Positions 7,209-16,131 of a stretch of DNA of 64,000 nucleotides are shown here, piece by piece (the stretch's first letter is position 1; each line of letters begins with the position of its first letter). The DNA lies in the NCBI GenBank assembly GCA_005502805.1, contig SCMY01000002.1:62001-126000 (forward strand), given 5' to 3'. A model generated the notes under the pieces. It did not search any database, was not told the origin of the DNA, and saw only the letters and a program-made list of their open reading frames with translations. The stretch comes from Rhizobiales bacterium 2SD. GTDB taxonomy: Bacteria > Pseudomonadota > Alphaproteobacteria > Rhizobiales > Beijerinckiaceae. A program made the translations under genes and the position numbers.

Positions 7209-10106
7209 TCACGACTTCTTGCCGGAACCGGAACGGCTGCCGCCACCGCCGTCGGGCGCGGGATCGCCGCCGTCCTTCGCCTTCGGCGGCTGTGCTTCCT
7301 TGGCGACGCGCTGCATGTCGGAGGCCTCGCGCATCAAACCGCCCATCTTGGCGAGGTTGCCACCCTCGATCCCGATCTCTTTCAGCACCTGGTCGATCAT
7401 CGGCGCCTGCACCCGATAGCGCAGCGCCGACTCGATGACCTCGTCGGTTGGCGAACGCGCCGCGCCGCCTGCGCCGCTCGCTCCTGCTCCGCCGGCGAGC
7501 CCGTCGACATGAAGGATGCGGATGCCCTCGATCTTCTCCATCGGCTTGACGCTCTCGCGCACGATGCCCTCGATCTTGTCGAGCAGGCGGCGACGGAACA
7601 GACCGTAGCGGGCGCCGTCGCTGAGCACGTTCTCGGCCTCGTAGAGGAGCTTCTGCGCCTCGGCCTCGACGGCGCGGCGCACCTTCTCGGCCTCGGCCGC
7701 GATGCGGGCTTCCTCGGCGGCCTTCTCGGCGAGCAGGACCTCGACGGTCTTGCGGCGCCTCGCGCTCTCGCTCTCGCGGACGGTCTTGACCTTCTCCTCG
7801 GCCTCGACCGCCTTGGCGCGGGCGATCTCGGCATTGGCCTGCGCCGCCGATTCCTCCAGCGACTTGGCATAGAGCGCAATCGCCTTGTCCATGCTGGCAG
7901 ACTCGACCTCGCGCTCGCGCTCGATCTCGAGCTTGCGCAATTCGCGCTGGCGGCCGACGCGGGCCTCGTCGAGGCCGCGATCGGAGGAGATGCGGGCCCG
8001 CTCGATCTCCTCGTTGGAGACGATCTGCGCCTCCTGCAGCGCCTGATTGCGAGCGATCTCCAATTGCTCCAGCGCGCGGCGGCGCTCGATCCTGACCGCT
8101 TCCAGCGCCTGCTCGCGGGCGATGTCGACGGTCTCGACCTGCTGGCGCGCCGTGATCTCGGCCTGACGCAGCGCCTTGTCTGCGTCGGTGCGCTCGACCT
8201 TCTTGGCCGCGAGCACGATGGCGCGCTCCTCCTCGGCGACTTCGACCGCCTTTTTCTGGGCGATCTGCAGCATCTCGCGGGTCTTGCCGGAGTCGATCCG
8301 CTCCTTCTCCAGCCCGAGCTCGGTGGCGATGCGCTGGCGCTCGACCGCATCGCGGCGCTTGAGTTCGGCGGCGTCGAGATCGGCATTGCGCTTGATCTCG
8401 AGCTCCTTGGTCGCGAGCTCGGCGGCGATGCGCTCGGCGGCGACGACCTTCTCCTGCGCGATCCGGGCGGCTTCCGTCGCCTCGCGCGCCGAGATCTCAG
8501 CGGTGTCGATCGCCTGGTTTCGGGCGATCTCGAGATTGCGGACTTCCTCGTCGCGGCGGATGCGTTCGGTCGACACGATCCGCTCCTGGCTGATCCTGGC
8601 CTTCTCGACCGTCTCGCGGGCGGCGATCTCGGCGGCGTCCACCGCCTCGGTGCGCCCGATCTCCAAGAGCCGCTTGCGCTGGTCCAGCGCGATCCGGTCG
8701 GCGGTGATCACGTCCTCCTGGGCAATACGGGCCTTCTCGACCGCCTCGCGCGCCGCGATCTCGGCCTCGTCGAGCGCCTTGTTGCGGGCGATCTGGAGGG
8801 CGCGTACGCGCTCTTCCTGGACGATGCGCGCCGACTCGACCGCCTCGCGCGCCGCGATGTCCTCCTGGTCGAGGGTACGGGTACGCTCGATCTCGCGGTT
8901 GCGGACTTCCTGCTCGCGGGCGATGCGCTCGGCATTGACCGCGGTCTCCTGCAGGATGCGGGCCTTCTCGGTCGCCTCGCGCGCCTCGATCTCGGCGGCT
9001 TCCAGCACCCTGGTGCGCTCGATCTCCTTCTGACGGATCTCACGCTCGGAGGCGATACGGGCGGCATTGATCGTCTGCTCGTTGGCGATGCGCGCCTTCT
9101 CGATCTGCTCGCGCGCCGCGATCTCAGCCGCCTCGACGGCCTGTGTCCGGGCGATCTCCTGCTGACGGATCTCCTTCTCCGAGGCGATACGTGCTTCGCT
9201 GATCGCGCGCTCATTGGCGATGCGTGACTTCTCGATCTCCTCGCGCGAGGTGATCTGCGCCTGCTCGGCCTCGGTGTCGCGGACAGCGCGCTCGCGGGCG
9301 ACCTCGGCGCGCTGCATGGCGCGCTTGATCTCGATCTCGCGCTGCTGCTCCAGCCGCGCCGCCTCGCTCTCGCGCTCGATGTCGAGCGCCTGGCGCTCGG
9401 CTTCGAGATTGCGGGTGCGGATGCGGATCATCGAGTCCTGCTCGATGTCGTTGCGCAGCTTCCGCTTGTCCTCGATCTCCTCGATGATCCGGGTCAGACC
9501 GGCGGCGTCGAAGCGGTTGGACGGATTGAAATATTGCAGGTCGGTCTGGTCGAGATCGGTCAGTGCGACCGATTCCAGCACGAGCCCGTTCTGATCGAGC
9601 GCCTCGGCGGCGGCGTCCTTGACGCGCTGGACATAAGAGCCGCGCTGCTCGTGCATCTCCTCCATCGTCATCTCGGAGGCGACGGTCCGCAGCGCCGAGA
9701 TGAACTTGCCGGAGAGCAGCGCATTCAGCTGGTCGGGCTGCAGGGTGCGCCGGCCGAGCGTCGCGGCGGCGACCGAGACCGACTGCCGCTCGGGCTTCAC
9801 CCGGACATAGAACTCGGCGTCGATGTCGACGCGCATGCGGTCGCGGGTGATCAGCGCGTCATTGTTCGCCCGCGTCACCGCGAGCTGCAGCACGTTCATG
9901 TTGACCGGCGTGACATCGTGGATAATCGGCAGCACGAAGGCGCCGCCATTGATCACGACCTTCTCGCCGAACAGGCCGGTGCGGACGAAGGAGACCTCCT
10001 TCGAGGAACGGCGATAGAGCCAGTTCACCAGATAGACGACGATGGCGATGACGATCACCGCCACGATCAGCCAGAGGATCAGCGATCCGATCAGCTGTCC
10101 CGTCAT
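7209..10106 (-). CDS. Giant flotillin-family membrane protein with very long 11-residue-repeat coiled coil
   Basis: This 965-residue flotillin/SPFH protein has one N-terminal membrane segment at about 5-30 and an SPFH domain at about 35-200. A very long charged coiled coil covers about 205-810, and a flotillin-like C-terminal region ends in a Gly/Ser/Lys-rich tail. From residue 285 to 615 nearly every 11th residue is Ile (I285, I296, I307, I318, I329 and so on, one Leu), which is hendecad periodicity. A second run in a shifted phase spans about 651-728. Bacterial flotillins are usually about 450-700 residues, so this one is enlarged, mainly by repeat expansion. It lies inside the transporter/molybdoenzyme operon, which suggests a membrane scaffold for those products. 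GGAGG precedes the ATG by 8 bases. Confidence 0.93.
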   Translation of the reverse strand: MTGQLIGSLILWLIVAVIVIAIVVYLVNWLYRRSSKEVSFVRTGLFGEKVVINGGAFVLPIIHDVTPVNMNVLQLAVTRANNDALITRDRMRVDIDAEFYVRVKPERQSVSVAAATLGRRTLQPDQLNALLSGKFISALRTVASEMTMEEMHEQRGSYVQRVKDAAAEALDQNGLVLESVALTDLDQTDLQYFNPSNRFDAAGLTRIIEEIEDKRKLRNDIEQDSMIRIRTRNLEAERQALDIERESEAARLEQQREIEIKRAMQRAEVARERAVRDTEAEQAQITSREEIEKSRIANERAISEARIASEKEIRQQEIARTQAVEAAEIAAREQIEKARIANEQTINAARIASEREIRQKEIERTRVLEAAEIEAREATEKARILQETAVNAERIAREQEVRNREIERTRTLDQEDIAAREAVESARIVQEERVRALQIARNKALDEAEIAAREAVEKARIAQEDVITADRIALDQRKRLLEIGRTEAVDAAEIAARETVEKARISQERIVSTERIRRDEEVRNLEIARNQAIDTAEISAREATEAARIAQEKVVAAERIAAELATKELEIKRNADLDAAELKRRDAVERQRIATELGLEKERIDSGKTREMLQIAQKKAVEVAEEERAIVLAAKKVERTDADKALRQAEITARQQVETVDIAREQALEAVRIERRRALEQLEIARNQALQEAQIVSNEEIERARISSDRGLDEARVGRQRELRKLEIEREREVESASMDKAIALYAKSLEESAAQANAEIARAKAVEAEEKVKTVRESESARRRKTVEVLLAEKAAEEARIAAEAEKVRRAVEAEAQKLLYEAENVLSDGARYGLFRRRLLDKIEGIVRESVKPMEKIEGIRILHVDGLAGGAGASGAGGAARSPTDEVIESALRYRVQAPMIDQVLKEIGIEGGNLAKMGGLMREASDMQRVAKEAQPPKAKDGGDPAPDGGGGSRSGSGKKS

Positions 10107-10133
10107 GTCAGCATCCTCCCGCCCGTGCCCGGG

Positions 10134-11009
10134 TCATTTCGTCTTGCCGGCCTTGCGCGCCGGCTTTTCCGTCGCCGCCGAGCGGCTGATCTGCTTGAAG
10201 GCGCGCGTCTGGTCGCGGATCGCGACCTCGACCGGCAGGCGCTCCATCGAGGACGCGCCGTAGAAGCCGTGGCAGTGCGTCGTGTTCTTCATGATGAAGT
10301 CGGCATCGGCTGGCTCGGCGACCGGCCCGCCATGGACGAGGATGATCGCGTCCTTCTTCACGGCGAGCGCCGCCTTGGCCCAGCTCTCGACCAGCGCCGG
10401 GCAGTCCCTCAGCTTCAGTGCCGTCTCGGCGCCGATCGAGCCGCCCGTGGTGAGGCCGAGATGGCAGACGATGATGTCGGCGCCGGCCTTGGCCATCGCC
10501 CGCGCATCGTCCTCACAGAAGACGTAAGGCGTGGTCAGCAGGCCCTTGGCGTTGGCGAGGGCGATCATCTCGACCTCGAGGCCGTAGCCCATGCCGGTCT
10601 CCTCGAGGTTGGCGCGGAAGGTGCCGTCGATCAGCCCGACGGTCGGGAAGTTCTGCACGCCGGAGAAACCGAGGCGCCTGATATCATCGAGGAAGACATC
10701 CATGCGCCGGAACGGGTCGGTGCCGCAGACGCCGGCGATCACCGGCGTGTTCTTCACCACCGGCAGCACCTCGGCCGCCATCTCCATGACGATGGCGTTC
10801 GCATCGCCATAGGGCATCAGTCCGGAGAGCGAGCCGCGGCCGGCCATGCGGTAGCGGCCGGAGTTGTAGATTACGATCAGGTCGATGCCGCCGGCTTCCT
10901 CGCATTTGGCCGAGAGGCCGGTGCCGGCGCCGCCGCCGACGATCGGCTCGCCCTTGGCGATCATCGCCCGGAAGCGCTTCAGCAGGGTCTTCTTGTCGAA
11001 AGCCGTCAT
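10134..11009 (-). CDS. Phosphoenolpyruvate hydrolase-like TIM-barrel protein
   Basis: This 291-residue protein of the PEP-hydrolase-like TIM-barrel family shows the conserved segments [13 protein letters not shown] near residue 22, [18 protein letters not shown] near 44, AGVCGTDPF near 92, [13 protein letters not shown] near 116 and [11 protein letters not shown] near 188. Its ATG overlaps the stop of the upstream ABC/Tm-1 fusion gene by 4 bases. In the tomato Tm-1 resistance protein a UPF0261 domain and a barrel of this type are joined in one chain; here they are encoded by consecutive, translationally coupled genes. The biochemical reaction in bacteria is unsettled, so I give only the family. 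The C-terminal tail is lysine-rich. Confidence 0.88.
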   Translation of the reverse strand: MTAFDKKTLLKRFRAMIAKGEPIVGGGAGTGLSAKCEEAGGIDLIVIYNSGRYRMAGRGSLSGLMPYGDANAIVMEMAAEVLPVVKNTPVIAGVCGTDPFRRMDVFLDDIRRLGFSGVQNFPTVGLIDGTFRANLEETGMGYGLEVEMIALANAKGLLTTPYVFCEDDARAMAKAGADIIVCHLGLTTGGSIGAETALKLRDCPALVESWAKAALAVKKDAIILVHGGPVAEPADADFIMKNTTHCHGFYGASSMERLPVEVAIRDQTRAFKQISRSAATEKPARKAGKTK

Positions 11010-13249
11010 GGCCTGCCTCCGCCCGCCCGCTCGCGGCGACGGCCGGCATGCAGCGCACGGAACTGCTGCACCAGGGCGGCGGCGAAGGCGGGGTCGTTGA
11101 TGTGAACAGGCAGGCGGATCAGCTGCCGGTTCGGGCCGGTGCGCACTGTCTGCTCCAGCGCCTGGAACAAGGCGGCATCGGCTGCCGGGTCGTGGAAGGC
11201 CTGGCCGGGCGCATCCAGCGCGGAAACGCCGAGCTCGGGGATCAGGAAGCGGACCGGCCCTTCCATCTGGTTCAGCCGCTCGCCGATCCAGCGGCCCATG
11301 CGGGCATTCTCTTCCGCCGTGGTCCGCATCAGCGTGATCTGCGGGTTGTGCGGATAGAGCAGCCGGCCGCGATAGCGCTCCGGCACCGTTTCCGGTGCGA
11401 AGAAGTTGACCATGTCGAGCGCGCCGACCGAGCCGACATAGGGGATGCGGGTGCGGATGATCGCGCCGAAGCGGTCCTCGGTCGCCGGCAGCAAGCCGCC
11501 CATCAGCAGGTCGCAGATCTCGGTGGTCGAGACGTCGATCACCGCGCCAACGAGGCCGGACTCGACCAGCTTCTCCAGCGAGCGCCCGCCGGTGCCGGTG
11601 GCGTGGAAGACGAGCGACTCCCACTCGTCGGCAAGGAGCCTGGAGACCTGCTGCACGCAGGGCGTGGTGACGCCGAACATGGTGAGCCCGACCAGCGGCT
11701 TCTCGACCTCGCGGCGGCGGGAGGGTTCAGGCTTGAGCTCGGCAAGACGGGCCTTGGCCATGGCGGCAATGGCATGCGCGCCATTGCCGAGCACGAGGCG
11801 CGAGACGCGGTTGACGCCCTGCACATCGGTGACGGCGTGCAGCATCGCGATATCGGTGGCGCCGACATAGGCGCGGACGTCGCCGGAGGCCATGGTCGAG
11901 ATCATCAGCTTGGGCAGGCCGACCGGCAGTTCCTGCATCGCCGGCGTCACCATCGCGGTCGCGCCCGAGCCGCCGGCCGAGATGATGCCGAGCAGGCCCT
12001 GCTGGCGCGGCAGCCAGGCTTTGAACGCTTCCGTCATCGCTGCCACCGCCGTGCCGCGATCGCCGGAGGAAATGCCGGCTGAGCCCTTCGGCGAGGCAAG
12101 GGCGATCTCCTGCGGGGTGACGTCGCCGCCGGCGCTGCGGCCCGAGGTCGAGAGGTCGACGAGGCGAGTGCGCAAGCCTTCGGCGCGGATCAGGTCGCGG
12201 ATGAAGCGCAGCTCTTGGCCCTTGGTGTCGAGCGTGCCGGCGATGACGACATAGGGTTCGCTGCTCGCCGTAGCCGCGAGCGGCCGGATCGCGCCGACCG
12301 GCTGGCCATCGCGCGTCGCCAATGTCGGGCGTGAGATGGTGCGGGCCTGCGCCTCGATCCGCGCCGCCGGCACGGCTTGCGACCAGCGGTTCGGGATGAC
12401 CGGGTTCGAGACATAGACCCGCGTCGGTCCGGCGAGAGCGGGAGCAACAGGCCGGGCGGTTCCGGTTGTCGGAGCCGCTTCGGATGCTGCATCGGTCTCG
12501 TCATGGCCGTGGCGGCCGACGCCGAGCAGGCGCTGCTGCAGGTCGCGGTCGCCGGCCAGCGTCGCCGAGGCGATGATGCGGTTGATCCGGCCATTAACCA
12601 TGATCGCGACGGGATCGGACATCTGCGTGGCGACGCCGATGTTCTGCTCGATCACCAGGATCGCGACGTCGCCCTGGTCGGCGAGGCGGACCAGCATCTC
12701 CTCGACATGGGCGACGATGACCGGCGCCAAGCCCTCGGTCGGCTCGTCCATGATCAGCAGGCGCGGGTTGAGCAGCAGCGCCCGGCTGATCGCCAGCATC
12801 TGCTGCTCGCCGCCGGAGAGCTGGCCGCCGCCATTGTTGCGGCGCTCGGCCAGGCGCGGGAAAACCTCGTAGATGCGCTCGGGCGTCCAGGCGCCGCGCT
12901 TGCCGCGCTGCATCAACCGCAAATGCTCGTCGACCGTCAGCGAGCGCCAGAGCCTCCGGCCCTGCGGCACATAGCCGATGCCGAGCCGCGCCACCTCGGC
13001 TGGTGAGCGGCCGGCGATCTCCTCGCCGAAGAAGCGGATCGAGCCGGACGCGATCGGTACCAGCCCCATGATCGCCTTGCACATGGTGGTCTTGCCCATG
13101 CCATTGCGACCGACGACGGAGAGGACGCCGTGCTGCAGCGTGAGGTCCACGCCCTGGACGGCGTGCGAGCGGCCATAGAAGACATTGAGGCCGGCGATCT
13201 GCAGGGCGGGTATGCCGGCTGCGGGTGGGGCTTTCAGGCGCTCAGCCAT
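11006..13249 (-). CDS. Fusion protein: LivF-type ABC ATPase joined to Tm-1-like (UPF0261) domain
   Basis: This 747-residue protein has two modules. Residues 1-245 are a LivF-like ABC ATPase with Walker A GRNGMGKT at 47-54, signature LSGGEQQ at 144-150 and Walker B LLIMDEP at 164-170. A low-complexity linker runs from about 250 to 330. Residues from about 331 to 735 are a UPF0261/Tm-1-like ATP-binding domain beginning [14 protein letters not shown], with [11 protein letters not shown] and [15 protein letters not shown] later. The ATPase half should power the LivH/LivM permease encoded upstream. The Tm-1 half belongs with the TIM-barrel gene that overlaps its stop by 4 bases. The start overlaps the end of the LivG gene by 8 bases. 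The fusion ties transport to an uncharacterised nucleotide-binding activity. Confidence 0.92.
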   Translation of the reverse strand: MAERLKAPPAAGIPALQIAGLNVFYGRSHAVQGVDLTLQHGVLSVVGRNGMGKTTMCKAIMGLVPIASGSIRFFGEEIAGRSPAEVARLGIGYVPQGRRLWRSLTVDEHLRLMQRGKRGAWTPERIYEVFPRLAERRNNGGGQLSGGEQQMLAISRALLLNPRLLIMDEPTEGLAPVIVAHVEEMLVRLADQGDVAILVIEQNIGVATQMSDPVAIMVNGRINRIIASATLAGDRDLQQRLLGVGRHGHDETDAASEAAPTTGTARPVAPALAGPTRVYVSNPVIPNRWSQAVPAARIEAQARTISRPTLATRDGQPVGAIRPLAATASSEPYVVIAGTLDTKGQELRFIRDLIRAEGLRTRLVDLSTSGRSAGGDVTPQEIALASPKGSAGISSGDRGTAVAAMTEAFKAWLPRQQGLLGIISAGGSGATAMVTPAMQELPVGLPKLMISTMASGDVRAYVGATDIAMLHAVTDVQGVNRVSRLVLGNGAHAIAAMAKARLAELKPEPSRRREVEKPLVGLTMFGVTTPCVQQVSRLLADEWESLVFHATGTGGRSLEKLVESGLVGAVIDVSTTEICDLLMGGLLPATEDRFGAIIRTRIPYVGSVGALDMVNFFAPETVPERYRGRLLYPHNPQITLMRTTAEENARMGRWIGERLNQMEGPVRFLIPELGVSALDAPGQAFHDPAADAALFQALEQTVRTGPNRQLIRLPVHINDPAFAAALVQQFRALHAGRRRERAGGGRP

Positions 13250-14030
13250 GGCCGCCCCCGAGATAGAGCTCCTGCACCTCCGGATCGGATTCGATCTCGT
13301 CCGGCCGGCCCTCTTTGAAGATGCGGCCGTTGTGCATCATCGTCACGCTCTCGACGACGCGCAGCGCCACGTCCATGTCGTGCTCGATGATGATGTAGCC
13401 GATATGGGCCGGCAGCGAGGTCAGGATCTGAACGAGGTCGGCACGCTCGGTCGGCGACAGTCCCGCCGCCGGCTCGTCGAACAGGATGAAGCGCGGCGCC
13501 CCTGACAAAGCGAGCGCGATCTCGAGCTGGCGCTGCTGGCCATAGGCGAGCTCGCCGACCAGCCGGTCCTTGACCGCAGTGAGATGAACGGCGTCGACCA
13601 AGCTCTCGGCGGCGTGCTGGAGCGTGTCGTCGCGGCGCGGCCGGCGGAGCGAGAAGCGGTTCCGCGAGACGCCGCGGCAGGCGAGGTAGACATTGTCGAT
13701 CACCGTCAGCCCGGTGAAGAGCGAGGAGATCTGATAGGTGCGCCTGAGGCCGCGGCGGATGCGCTCATGCGGCGGAAAGGCCGTCACATCCTCGCCGAAA
13801 AAGCGGATCACGCCGGAGCTCGGCGAGAAATCGCCGGTGACGCAGTTGAACAGCGTCGTCTTGCCGGCGCCGTTCGAGCCGAGCACCGCCCGCCGCTCGC
13901 CGGGACGGACCGAGAGCGTCACGTCGGACAAGGCCGCCAGCGCCCCGAACAGGCGCGAGACGCCGCGCAGCTCGAGCGCATTGCCCGAGCTGGCCGTGCT
14001 CAGACGCTCCAGGTTCGGGACGGCGCTCAT
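13242..14030 (-). CDS. Branched-chain-amino-acid-type ABC transporter ATPase (LivG-like)
   Basis: This 262-residue LivG-type ATPase has Walker A GSNGAGKT at 51-58, signature LAYGQQRQLE in place of the usual LSYGEQR, and Walker B FILFDEPAAGLSP. EHDMD provides the switch histidine. It pairs with the LivF-like half of the next gene and the two permeases upstream. The ATG overlaps the LivM stop by 4 bases, and the end of the gene overlaps the fusion gene by 8. Liv-type systems also carry aromatic acids, urea and other small molecules, so substrate cannot be taken from the family name. Given the molybdenum hydroxylase in the same operon, an aromatic or heterocyclic substrate is plausible. Confidence 0.93.
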   Translation of the reverse strand: MSAVPNLERLSTASSGNALELRGVSRLFGALAALSDVTLSVRPGERRAVLGSNGAGKTTLFNCVTGDFSPSSGVIRFFGEDVTAFPPHERIRRGLRRTYQISSLFTGLTVIDNVYLACRGVSRNRFSLRRPRRDDTLQHAAESLVDAVHLTAVKDRLVGELAYGQQRQLEIALALSGAPRFILFDEPAAGLSPTERADLVQILTSLPAHIGYIIIEHDMDVALRVVESVTMMHNGRIFKEGRPDEIESDPEVQELYLGGGHG

Positions 14031-15115
14031 GGCGCGCCTCCGCCGGTCCGCATCTGGGCGTCCTGCGCTTCGCGACTCTTGCGATAGCGCTCGCGCAGGC
14101 GCTGCCAGATGCCGATCAAGCCGTCCGGCGAAAACAGCACGATGACGAGAAAGCCGAAGCCGATCAGCAATTGATAGCGCTTGCCCTCGAACCCGACCCA
14201 GTCGAGCAGGTCGAGCGCGAAGGTGCGCAGCAGCACATAGACCAGCGCCCCGATAAACGGGCCGATCGGGCGGCTGAGGCCGCCGACCACGGCGATGATC
14301 AGCATGTCGACGACGGGGCCGACGCCGCCCGTCCCCGGCGAGACCTGGCGCTGGTACCAGACCAGCAGCACGCCGGCGAAGGCGGCGATCACCGCGGCGA
14401 AGGCGTAGGCCGCGATGCGATGGGCGACGACGTCGAAGCCGAGCGCCGCCATGCGACGGGGATTGTCGCGCGTGCCCTGCAAAGCGAGGCCGAAGGGCGC
14501 CCGCGAGACATAGACGACCACGCCGTAGGCCAAAGCGGCGCAGCCCAGCGTCAGATAGTAGAACGGCACGGTGCCGCCCCAGTCGATACCGAGGAAGACC
14601 GGCGGCATGACGCCGTTGAAGCCGCTGAAACCATTGAAGATCGTGTAGTTCTGCAGGGTCAGGTAATAGAAGGCCGAGCCGATCGCGAGCGTGATCATGA
14701 TCGTGTAGATGCCCTCGGTCCTGACCGAGAGCGCGCCGCCCAGCGTGCCGAACAAAGTGGCGAGCAGGATCGCGACCGGCACCGCCGTCCACCACGGCCA
14801 TTTCAGGCTGATCTGGGTGATGGCGCTGTCGCCGAAGATGGCGACGAGATACGCGGCGAAGGCCGCGACGGTCATCTGGATCAGGCTGACGATGCCGCCA
14901 TAGCCGGCGAGGAACATCAGGCTGAGCGCGATCATGCCGAGGATCATCGCGTAGGCGAGGATCTGCACGAGCCAGAACGGGCTCGCAATCAGCGGCATCA
15001 CCACGAGCAGCGCGGCGACGACCCAGAAGCCCGTGCCCTGCCGGGCGATCACCTCGGCGAGCCCCTCGCGGGAGCGCGGCGTCGCGATCGCGAAGCGGGG
15101 TTCGGCCAGCGCCAT
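14027..15115 (-). CDS. Branched-chain-amino-acid-type ABC transporter permease (LivM-like)
   Basis: This 362-residue integral membrane permease has about nine to ten hydrophobic segments beginning near residue 30 and a LivM-type loop ending SRAPFGLALQGTRDNPRRMAA near 235-255, which is the cytoplasmic coupling region for the ATPases. The C-terminal extension after the last helix is arginine-rich. It forms the translocation pore with the LivH-like protein. Its ATG is 2 bases after the LivH stop and its stop overlaps the LivG start by 4 bases, so all four transport genes should be translated together. The family assignment is firm and the substrate is unknown. Confidence 0.93.
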   Translation of the reverse strand: MALAEPRFAIATPRSREGLAEVIARQGTGFWVVAALLVVMPLIASPFWLVQILAYAMILGMIALSLMFLAGYGGIVSLIQMTVAAFAAYLVAIFGDSAITQISLKWPWWTAVPVAILLATLFGTLGGALSVRTEGIYTIMITLAIGSAFYYLTLQNYTIFNGFSGFNGVMPPVFLGIDWGGTVPFYYLTLGCAALAYGVVVYVSRAPFGLALQGTRDNPRRMAALGFDVVAHRIAAYAFAAVIAAFAGVLLVWYQRQVSPGTGGVGPVVDMLIIAVVGGLSRPIGPFIGALVYVLLRTFALDLLDWVGFEGKRYQLLIGFGFLVIVLFSPDGLIGIWQRLRERYRKSREAQDAQMRTGGGAP

Positions 15116-15117
15116 CG

Positions 15118-16131
15118 TCAGCGCCTCACCGCGGCGAGGCCCTGCGGCCGGATCGCCAGCACCACGACCATGATGACGAAGGTCAGCATCACCGCATAGG
15201 TCGGCATGTAGACCGAGCCGAACTGCTCGGCGAGACCGACGATGAGCGCCCCCATCGCCGCGCCCGGGATCGAGCCCATACCGCCGACGATGACGACGAC
15301 GAGCGAGGACAGCAGGATCTTGGTGTCCTCGCCCGGCTGGAGTGACTGGAAGGTGCCGCCGACGACGCCGGCGAGGCCCGCGAGCCCGGCACCGAAGGCG
15401 AAGACCATGATGAAGACGAGCTGCACGCGCACGCCGGTGGCCGAGAGCATGTCGCGATCGTCGACGCCGGCGCGCACCAGCATGCCGATGCGCGTGCGGT
15501 TGAGCGCCAGCCACATCGCGACGCCGAGGATGATCGCGCCGATCAGGATGGCGATGCGGACCAGCGGGTACATCATCATCACCGCCTCGCCATTGCTGCG
15601 CAGCGCGACGATGAAGGGCAGCTGGATCGGCCCGGAGAGCCAGTCCGGCGTCGTGACCTGGAAGGTGTCGCCGCCATAGCCCCAGAGCAAGAGGTCGGCG
15701 ACGATGATCGAGAGCCCGATCGTGACCAGCGTCTGGCGCAGGTCCTGCCCTTCCATCCAGCGGAAGAGCAGCACCTGCATCAGGATGCCGGCGAGCGCGA
15801 CGATCACGAAGGCGCCGATCAGCGCGGCGAACCAGGAGCCCGTCAGGTTGCCGATGCTGTAGCCGACATAGCCGCCGAACAGATAGAGCGAGCCATGCGC
15901 CAGGTTGACGTTGCGCATCAGGCCGAAGATCAGCGTGAAGCCGCTGGCGACGAGGAAGTAGAGCCCGCCGAGCGTGATGCCGTTGAAGAGCGCGCTCAGG
16001 AAGACGCGCTTCCGGCCGAAGGTCAGCTCCATCCACGGCGTCCAGACCGCGAAGATCAGGAAGAGGAGCAGGGCGACCGCGATCAGGATCACCAACGACC
16101 AGATCGGACGGCGGCCGATGAAGTCAGACAT
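15118..16131 (-). CDS. Branched-chain-amino-acid-type ABC transporter permease (LivH-like)
   Basis: This 337-residue permease has roughly eight membrane segments. The first hydrophobic helix (about residues 11-30) is followed by a LivH core with GITLGGLYFLVASGFTLIFG and NLAHGSLYLFGGY. The motif VVVIVGGMGSIPGA near residue 280 is typical of the LivH C-terminal region. The first eight bases of the gene overlap the end of the AraC-type regulator gene, so translation is probably coupled to the regulator. It pairs with the LivM-like permease. The cognate binding protein is probably the one encoded at 17144-18394. Confidence 0.93.
   Translation of the reverse strand: MSDFIGRRPIWSLVILIAVALLLFLIFAVWTPWMELTFGRKRVFLSALFNGITLGGLYFLVASGFTLIFGLMRNVNLAHGSLYLFGGYVGYSIGNLTGSWFAALIGAFVIVALAGILMQVLLFRWMEGQDLRQTLVTIGLSIIVADLLLWGYGGDTFQVTTPDWLSGPIQLPFIVALRSNGEAVMMMYPLVRIAILIGAIILGVAMWLALNRTRIGMLVRAGVDDRDMLSATGVRVQLVFIMVFAFGAGLAGLAGVVGGTFQSLQPGEDTKILLSSLVVVIVGGMGSIPGAAMGALIVGLAEQFGSVYMPTYAVMLTFVIMVVVLAIRPQGLAAVRR

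Noticed and set aside
8200..9300. Regular DNA repetition that could look like a CRISPR array
   Set aside because: The repetition is in frame with the flotillin gene and comes from its 11-residue protein repeats; units are diverged and there are no spacers of constant length.
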